This document shows positions 56,241 through 64,000 of a DNA stretch of 64,000 bases, in pieces (the stretch's first letter is position 1; each line of letters begins with the position of its first letter). The position numbers and the translations under genes were made by a program. The notes under the pieces were generated by a model. The model worked only from the letters and a program-made list of their open reading frames with translations, was not told where the DNA came from and searched no databases. Source of the stretch: Sphingobium cupriresistens (GTDB taxonomy: Bacteria > Pseudomonadota > Alphaproteobacteria > Sphingomonadales > Sphingomonadaceae); assembly GCF_004152865.1 (NCBI RefSeq), contig NZ_SEOO01000006.1, forward strand, positions 1 through 64,000, given 5' to 3'.

Positions 56241-56615
56241 ATGACCCATAACCGCAGAGACATGTTGGGCCTCGCCGCTGCCGCCATTGCCGCCAGCGCC
56301 ATCCCCGCCGCCGCGCAGGAGGCCAAGCCCCGATACGGCCTGATCGGCCAGATGCTGAGCCTGCCGGGCAAGCGCGACGAACTGGTCGGCTATCTGCGGG
56401 ACGCGACCGGCGCGATGCCCGGTTGCCTGTCCTATATCATCGCGCTGGACAGCGAGAACCCGGACGCGATCTGGATCACCGAAGTCTGGGACAGCCGCGA
56501 AAGCCACGCCGCCTCGCTCAAGCTGCCCGCGGTCCAGACCGCCATCGCGAAGGCGCGGCCGATCATCGCGGGCTTCGGCCAGCGGTTCGAGACGGTGCCG
56601 GTGGCGGGGATTTGA
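56241..56615 (+). CDS. exported antibiotic-biosynthesis-monooxygenase-like (ABM) protein
   Basis: 124 residues. The N-terminus NRRDMLGLAAAAIAASAIPA is a Tat-like signal (RR pair). The mature part is a ferredoxin-like ABM domain: LIGQMLSLPGKRDELVGYLR, CLSYIIALDSENPDAIWITE, VWDSRESHAASLKLPAVQTA. Such dimeric proteins range from quinol oxygenases to unknowns; activity cannot be told. The longer frame to 56166 lacks the signal start. Confidence 0.78.
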   Translation: MTHNRRDMLGLAAAAIAASAIPAAAQEAKPRYGLIGQMLSLPGKRDELVGYLRDATGAMPGCLSYIIALDSENPDAIWITEVWDSRESHAASLKLPAVQTAIAKARPIIAGFGQRFETVPVAGI

Positions 56616-56826
56616 ACGATATGTTCACGCGGAGACGCGCAGATTTTTGAGCGGCCTTCGGCCTATCTTTCAGACCGCAAAGCAGTCCTCGACCAACTCG
56701 GCATCCTCTGCTTCTGTACGCGCGAAGGGAAAAGCAGCATCCTTTCCTTCAGACCCTTCGCGTCTCCGTGGCTCCGCGCGAGCCCATGAGCGCAGCACGC
56801 TTTCACGGGCGCAAGAGAGGCGGTAA

Positions 56827-58953
<2,127 letters not shown>

Positions 58954-58990
58954 CCATCACGCCGTCCCCTTCGCGAGGGACGTCAGAGCG

Positions 58991-59035
58991 GGATGACGTT
59001 CCCCCAATGAAGGGGAGGGGAATGCAACGTCATCC
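58991..59035. repeat. inverted repeat between ligA and the GST gene
   Basis: GGATGACGTT (58991-59000) and AACGTCATCC (59026-59035) form the outer arms, with CCCCC and GGGG segments inside. It lacks a clear T run and lies between convergent genes, so it is either a REP-like unit or a weak bidirectional terminator. Confidence 0.6.
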
Positions 59036-59055
59036 GGTCGTAGGTCGAACCAGCG

Positions 59056-59925
59056 TCAGGCTGCGCCTTCAACATTATCCTGGGTCTTCGTGGCGAAATC
59101 GCCCGCGTCATGGCGTTCGTGCAATTGCTCCTCCAGCGGCCCGTTCACCTTGTTGACCATGCGGCCGCGTTGCACCGCGGGGCGAGCGTCGATCTGCTGC
59201 GCCCAGCGCAGGACATTCTTATAGCTGGCCACGTCGAGAAATTCCGCCGCATCATAGGCGCGGCCCAGCACCAGTCCGCCATACCAGGGCCAGATCGCGA
59301 TGTCGGCGATGCTATAGTTGGCGCCCGCTATATATTCATGCTCAGCCAGTCGCCTGTCGAGCACGTCCAACTGCCGCTTCACCTCCATCGTATAACGATT
59401 GATCGGATATTCGTACTTTTCCGGCGCATAGGCGAAGAAATGGCCAAAGCCGCCGCCCAGCAGCGGGCCGGCGCCCATCTGCCAGAAAAGCCAGTTAAGC
59501 GCCTCGGTCCTTGCCGCCGGATCGGTGGGCAGGAACTTGCCGAATTTCTCGGCCAGATAGAGCAGGATCGACCCGGATTCGAAAATCCGCTGCGGCGGCG
59601 ATACGCTATGGTCCAGCAGCGCGGGGATTTTGCTGTTGGGGTTGATGGCGACGAAGTCGCTGCCGAACTGGTCGCCATCGCCGATGCGGATCAGCCAGGC
59701 GTCATATTCCGCGTCGTTGACGCCCGCTGCCAGCAACTCCTCCAGCAGGATCGTCACCTTCTGCCCATTGGGGGTGGCGAGTGAATAGAGTTGGAGGGGA
59801 TGCTGGCCGACCGGCAGCGCCTTGTCATGGGTCGCGCCCGCGATAGGGCGGTTGATGGAAGCGAAGGGGCCGCCACTGTCCTTGTCCCAGGTCCAGACAC
59901 GGGGCGGGGTATATGTCTCGGTCAT
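59056..59925 (-). CDS. YghU-type glutathione S-transferase
   Basis: 289 residues, the YghU length (E. coli 288). The characteristic N-terminal extension includes WTWDKDSGGPFASINRPIAG and THDKALPVGQHPLQLYSLAT. Then the thioredoxin-like domain (GQKVTILLEELL, NPNSKIPALLDHS, IFESGSILLYLAEKFG) and the helical domain. These Nu-class enzymes bind two glutathiones and have disulfide-bond reductase activity in E. coli. Substrate here unknown. Confidence 0.93.
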   Translation of the reverse strand: MTETYTPPRVWTWDKDSGGPFASINRPIAGATHDKALPVGQHPLQLYSLATPNGQKVTILLEELLAAGVNDAEYDAWLIRIGDGDQFGSDFVAINPNSKIPALLDHSVSPPQRIFESGSILLYLAEKFGKFLPTDPAARTEALNWLFWQMGAGPLLGGGFGHFFAYAPEKYEYPINRYTMEVKRQLDVLDRRLAEHEYIAGANYSIADIAIWPWYGGLVLGRAYDAAEFLDVASYKNVLRWAQQIDARPAVQRGRMVNKVNGPLEEQLHERHDAGDFATKTQDNVEGAA

Positions 59926-60011
59926 GCGGGCTGGCTCCGATAAGGGGATATCTTCCGCAGGTAGGAAGCGGCCCCGCCGCCCGCAACCAACCGCCTCTTA
60001 ACTATCCACGA

Positions 60012-60446
60012 TTATTTCGCATCGGTCCTCACGACCAGCACGCTGACCGGCGACTGATGCACGATGGCCGATGCGTTGGAGCCGAGCAGGCGCGATGAGA
60101 GGGACGGCTGGTGCGAGGCAAGGACGATCAGGTCCGCCTTGCGTCGTTCCGCTTCGATAATCACTTCGTCCCGCACCCGGCCGCGGCGGGTGAATATCTG
60201 CGTGCGGACGGGGTCCAGTCCGGCCGCTGCCGCCCATGCCTGCATGTCGGACAGGGCGTCTTCCTCCTCCCGCTCGTCGAAATCGCTGGCCAACAATTCG
60301 GAATAGCGGGTCGGCAGATAATAGCGGACGTAAAGGATATGGACAGCGCCATCCGTTCCCGCGACCTCGGCCGCGCCGGCGATGGCGGCGCGGGCCAGAT
60401 CGGGATCGTGGACATCGATTGCGGCGATGATCGTGGCGTAGGGCAT
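60012..60446 (-). CDS. universal stress protein family
   Basis: 144 residues; ATIIAAIDVHDPDLARAAIA at the start and VLASHQPSLSSRLLGSNASA near the end, followed by a VHQSPVSVLVVR strand, fit the UspA fold. The G2xG9xG(S/T) ATP motif appears in altered form, so nucleotide binding is uncertain. A separate minus-strand transcript. Confidence 0.88.
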   Translation of the reverse strand: MPYATIIAAIDVHDPDLARAAIAGAAEVAGTDGAVHILYVRYYLPTRYSELLASDFDEREEEDALSDMQAWAAAAGLDPVRTQIFTRRGRVRDEVIIEAERRKADLIVLASHQPSLSSRLLGSNASAIVHQSPVSVLVVRTDAK

Positions 60447-60660
60447 CCTCGTCTCCTTTTGCTTATGCCGCTTTCAACCGGCGACCCGCGCGGACGATGC
60501 GCCTGTCATCAAAGATTCCCGAAACGACATGAAGGAGGAACAGCCGCAATATCCGCGCAATCCGTCGCGTTGGGGATGACGGTCGGTGGGGCGCACCCTA
60601 TCTGCCATAAAGCGCCGTTGGCCATGATTTGAGAAGCCGGAAAAATTTCGCGCGGCAACT
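60447..60660. other. intergenic region with no recognisable gene
   Basis: Between the stress-protein start and the groES promoter. Short frames exist on both strands but none has a ribosome-binding site together with convincing composition. Confidence 0.5.
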
Positions 60661-60688
60661 CTTGACCAGCGGAACGACTTTTCCATAT
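60661..60688 (+). promoter_or_regulatory. heat-shock (RpoH-type) promoter of groESL
   Basis: CTTG at 60661-60664 and CCATAT at 60683-60688 are 18 bases apart, close to the alphaproteobacterial RpoH consensus. The overlapping TTGACC/CATATG could also serve the vegetative sigma factor. It ends 8 bases before the CIRCE operator. Confidence 0.6.
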
Positions 60689-60696
60689 GGATGCCG

Positions 60697-60723
60697 CTGG
60701 CACTCTTGATCAACGAGTGCTAA
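60697..60723 (+). promoter_or_regulatory. CIRCE operator (HrcA site) of groESL
   Basis: CTGGCACTC, nine bases, GAGTGCTAA: the right arm is a perfect CIRCE half-site and the left arm differs in two positions from TTAGCACTC. It sits just downstream of the promoter, where HrcA would block transcription. Confidence 0.88.
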
Positions 60724-60832
60724 CAACGACAAGTTCATCGGGAGACGGACAAGCGGACAGGGCTTTTGTGGGGGAGATCGTCCTCCGATCCTGTGCGCCG
60801 CCCCCTCCCAAAGCTAGGGAAAGGCAATCAAC

Positions 60833-61120
60833 ATGGCATTTCGTCCGTTGCACGACCGTGTTCTCGTCCGCCGCATCGAAGCGGAAGCGAAGACCGCCGG
60901 CGGCATCATCATCCCCGACACCGCCAAGGAAAAGCCGCAGGAAGGCGAGATCGTATCCGTCGGCACCGGCAGCAAGGCCGAAGACGGCAAGGTGACCCCG
61001 CTGGACGTCAAGGCCGGCGATCGCGTGCTGTTCGGCAAATGGTCGGGCACCGAAGTCAAGGTCGACGGTGAAGACCTGCTGATCATGAAGGAATCGGACA
61101 TTCTGGGCGTCGTCGCGTAA
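60833..61120 (+). CDS. groES: co-chaperonin GroES
   Basis: Lid of the GroEL folding chamber. 95 residues; [20 protein letters not shown], the mobile loop [20 protein letters not shown] and [19 protein letters not shown] are canonical. First gene of the groESL operon, about 110 bases downstream of CIRCE. Confidence 0.97.
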   Translation: MAFRPLHDRVLVRRIEAEAKTAGGIIIPDTAKEKPQEGEIVSVGTGSKAEDGKVTPLDVKAGDRVLFGKWSGTEVKVDGEDLLIMKESDILGVVA

Positions 61121-61215
61121 AGCGGCGAACCGGACAGTCATTCCATTTTTCGGCGGAAATTCATGCCCTGTAACGGTGTGAACTTCGCAAATTTTGCAAT
61201 TCTTAAAGAAGGTGA

Positions 61216-62868
<1,653 letters not shown>

Positions 62869-62948
62869 AGCGATCGTCGCAGGCGGGGCTTGCCTCGCCT
62901 GCGGTTCGATCGCGGGAACGAAGTTTCCGGCTTTCCTGACGCAAAAGA

Positions 62949-62985
62949 AGGGGCTGGTGGAGCGATCCACCGGCCCTTGTCTTTT
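62949..62985 (+). terminator. rho-independent terminator after groEL
   Basis: A 12-bp stem with two G:U pairs (AGGGGCTGGTGG / CCACCGGCCCTT), a 6-base loop AGCGAT, then TGTCTTTT. It lies about 80 bases after the groEL stop. Confidence 0.75.
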
Positions 62986-63034
62986 GGATGGCGACCTTGA
63001 CGGGATCGCCTGCGATCCGATCCGCTGCCCGCCG

Positions 63035-63724
63035 TTATCGCGTCACCACCATCATCGGCAGTTCCGCCCGCACTTCGAACCCCAGCGTGCGGTAGAGCGC
63101 GATCGTGCGGTCGTGCGCGGCATAGGCGTGGAGGAAGGGGGTTTCGCCCCGGTCCAGCATCGCCTGGGCGACGATCCGCATCAGCGCGCCGGCCAGCCCG
63201 CGGCCGCGCCAGTCGGGATGGGTGCAGACCCCGCTGACTTCGGTGAAGCCCGGCAGCGCCATCCGCTCGCCGGCCATCGCGATCAGTTGGCCCTTGTCGT
63301 GCACGCCGATGAAGCGGCCCAGCCTGTGCGTCAGGGGCGCGAACGGTCCCGGCCTGGTGAGCAGGGCGAGGGCGCGCATATCCGCGGCATTGCTTTCGTC
63401 CAATGTCACCCAGGCGGGCGGGGCGGACGAGGAGGACGTGATCGAGGTGGCGACCATTTGCGCCAGCTTTGCAGTGCGTTGCACGGTGACGCCCGGCGGC
63501 GGGGTCACCGCATCGGGGCCGACCAGCCAGAGTTCGCCGCCCTCCGGCGCGAGCGTCGCAAGCGCCGCCCGGCTGGCCGCGCTGTCGTCCGCTGCCGCAC
63601 CGAAAGGGCCATAGAGCGGGTCGATCCGGCGGGCGCGGGCGTCGCCCTGCGCCAGCGCGGACCAGCCGGTCGACAGGCTGTGCCAGACGGGATGATCGAG
63701 CGGGTGAGACAGGGAGTTGGACAC
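63035..63724 (-). CDS. GNAT-family N-acetyltransferase
   Basis: 229 residues from the GTG at 63724. The C-terminal half has the acetyl-CoA site: GQLIAMAGERMALPGFTEVS, VCTHPDWRGRGLAGALMR (R/Q-x-x-G-x-G/A) and RTIALYRTLGF. The frame is open to a TTG at 63760, but that start would lie inside the 19-bp palindrome, so the inner start is preferred. The substrate is unknown. Divergent from a MarR-type regulator that may control it. Confidence 0.82.
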   Translation of the reverse strand: MSNSLSHPLDHPVWHSLSTGWSALAQGDARARRIDPLYGPFGAAADDSAASRAALATLAPEGGELWLVGPDAVTPPPGVTVQRTAKLAQMVATSITSSSSAPPAWVTLDESNAADMRALALLTRPGPFAPLTHRLGRFIGVHDKGQLIAMAGERMALPGFTEVSGVCTHPDWRGRGLAGALMRIVAQAMLDRGETPFLHAYAAHDRTIALYRTLGFEVRAELPMMVVTR

Positions 63725-63744
63725 CAGTGGAGACTTTCGATTAT

Positions 63745-63763
63745 TAGTTGACGTTGTCAACTA
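63745..63763. promoter_or_regulatory. 19-bp palindromic operator between divergent genes
   Basis: TAGTTGAC GTT GTCAACTA: perfect 8-bp arms with a 3-base centre. On the minus strand it contains a perfect TTGACA -35 box. The size and placement suit a MarR-family dimer controlling both genes. Confidence 0.7.
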
Positions 63764-63785
63764 TCATGGCTTAGCCTGTGTCGCA

Positions 63786-64000
63786 ATGACCGATGATCGC
63801 ACCCCCGCCGATATCTCCCCCACACGCCCCGCGCCTGAAACCGTGGCGGCGCTGCGCGCCTTCAACCGTTTTCACACCCGGTTCGCGGGCGTGTTGCAGC
63901 CCAGCTATATGGACAGCGGCATGGGCGTGACGGCGGCAAGGCTGCTTTACGAGATCGCGCAGGGGCAAGCGGGCGTACTGGCCAGCAGCCTGCGCGAGCG
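63786..64000 (+). CDS. MarR-type regulator, probably MarR-GNAT fusion (runs off window)
   Basis: Only the first 71 residues are visible. ETVAALRAFNRFHTRFAGVL, then MDSGMGVTAARLLYEIAQGQ and VLASSLRE, match the winged-helix start of bifunctional MarR/GNAT proteins, whose acetyltransferase half would lie outside the window. The ATG at 63786 is the first in-frame start. Divergent from the GNAT gene across the 19-bp palindrome. Confidence 0.7.
   Translation, partial: MTDDRTPADISPTRPAPETVAALRAFNRFHTRFAGVLQPSYMDSGMGVTAARLLYEIAQGQAGVLASSLRE

Noticed and set aside
60474..60713. 79-codon minus-strand frame upstream of groES
   Set aside because: It would run through the groES promoter and CIRCE operator, and shows no protein-like features.

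Overview
The window is a GC-rich, densely packed piece of an alphaproteobacterial chromosome. Gene order, protein character and family content point to the Sphingomonadaceae (Sphingobium/Sphingomonas type); this is inference, since no 16S or database search was possible. One supporting trait is that the cell-envelope cluster runs uppS-cdsA-dxr-rseP-bamA-skp-fabZ with no lpxD, lpxA or lpxB. That fits sphingomonads, which carry glycosphingolipids instead of lipopolysaccharide.

Layout. 1-1000: an accessory edge with the tail of an IS5-type transposase and an AT-richer HEPN-like gene ending in a 16-base C tract next to pyrH. 1009-10392: pyrH, frr, the envelope cluster and rpmE. 10476-16315: aroK-aroB on the minus strand, divergent from a small membrane protein, an unknown 611-residue exported protein, a XerD-type recombinase and accA. 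16422-21973: an M48 protease with LysM, two orphan Flp pilins, mutT, bacterioferritin and its ferredoxin, a DUF418 membrane protein and a BioC-like methyltransferase. 22113-28950: purL, an MliC-like lipoprotein, xseB-ispA, coaD, a cyclophilin, queA and a small membrane protein. 29081-38709: a disordered DUF2171 protein, tRNA-Ala(CGC), a Nudix enzyme, an extensin-like protein, trpE with a PpiD-like chaperone, tpiA, secG and pyrG. 38801-39937: a PQQ sugar dehydrogenase.

40145-52422 is the rimP-nusA-ylxR-infB-rbfA ... truB-rpsO-pnp transcription/translation cluster. A MazE/VapC-type toxin-antitoxin pair, an alpha/beta hydrolase and thymidine kinase sit between rbfA and truB. 52585-58953 holds a HisKA_2 histidine kinase, bamD, recN, a small monooxygenase-like protein and ligA. 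59056-64000 holds a YghU-type GST, a universal stress protein, groES-groEL behind a CIRCE operator, a GNAT protein, and the start of a MarR-GNAT regulator.

Most of the window is core housekeeping and I found no complete unknown multi-gene system. The best leads are: an in-frame, palindrome-rich insertion of about 45 codons in truB; related repeat elements between infB and rbfA and elsewhere; the IS/HEPN/poly-C boundary before pyrH; the two orphan pilins; and the unknown 62-aa/611-aa pair upstream of xerD.
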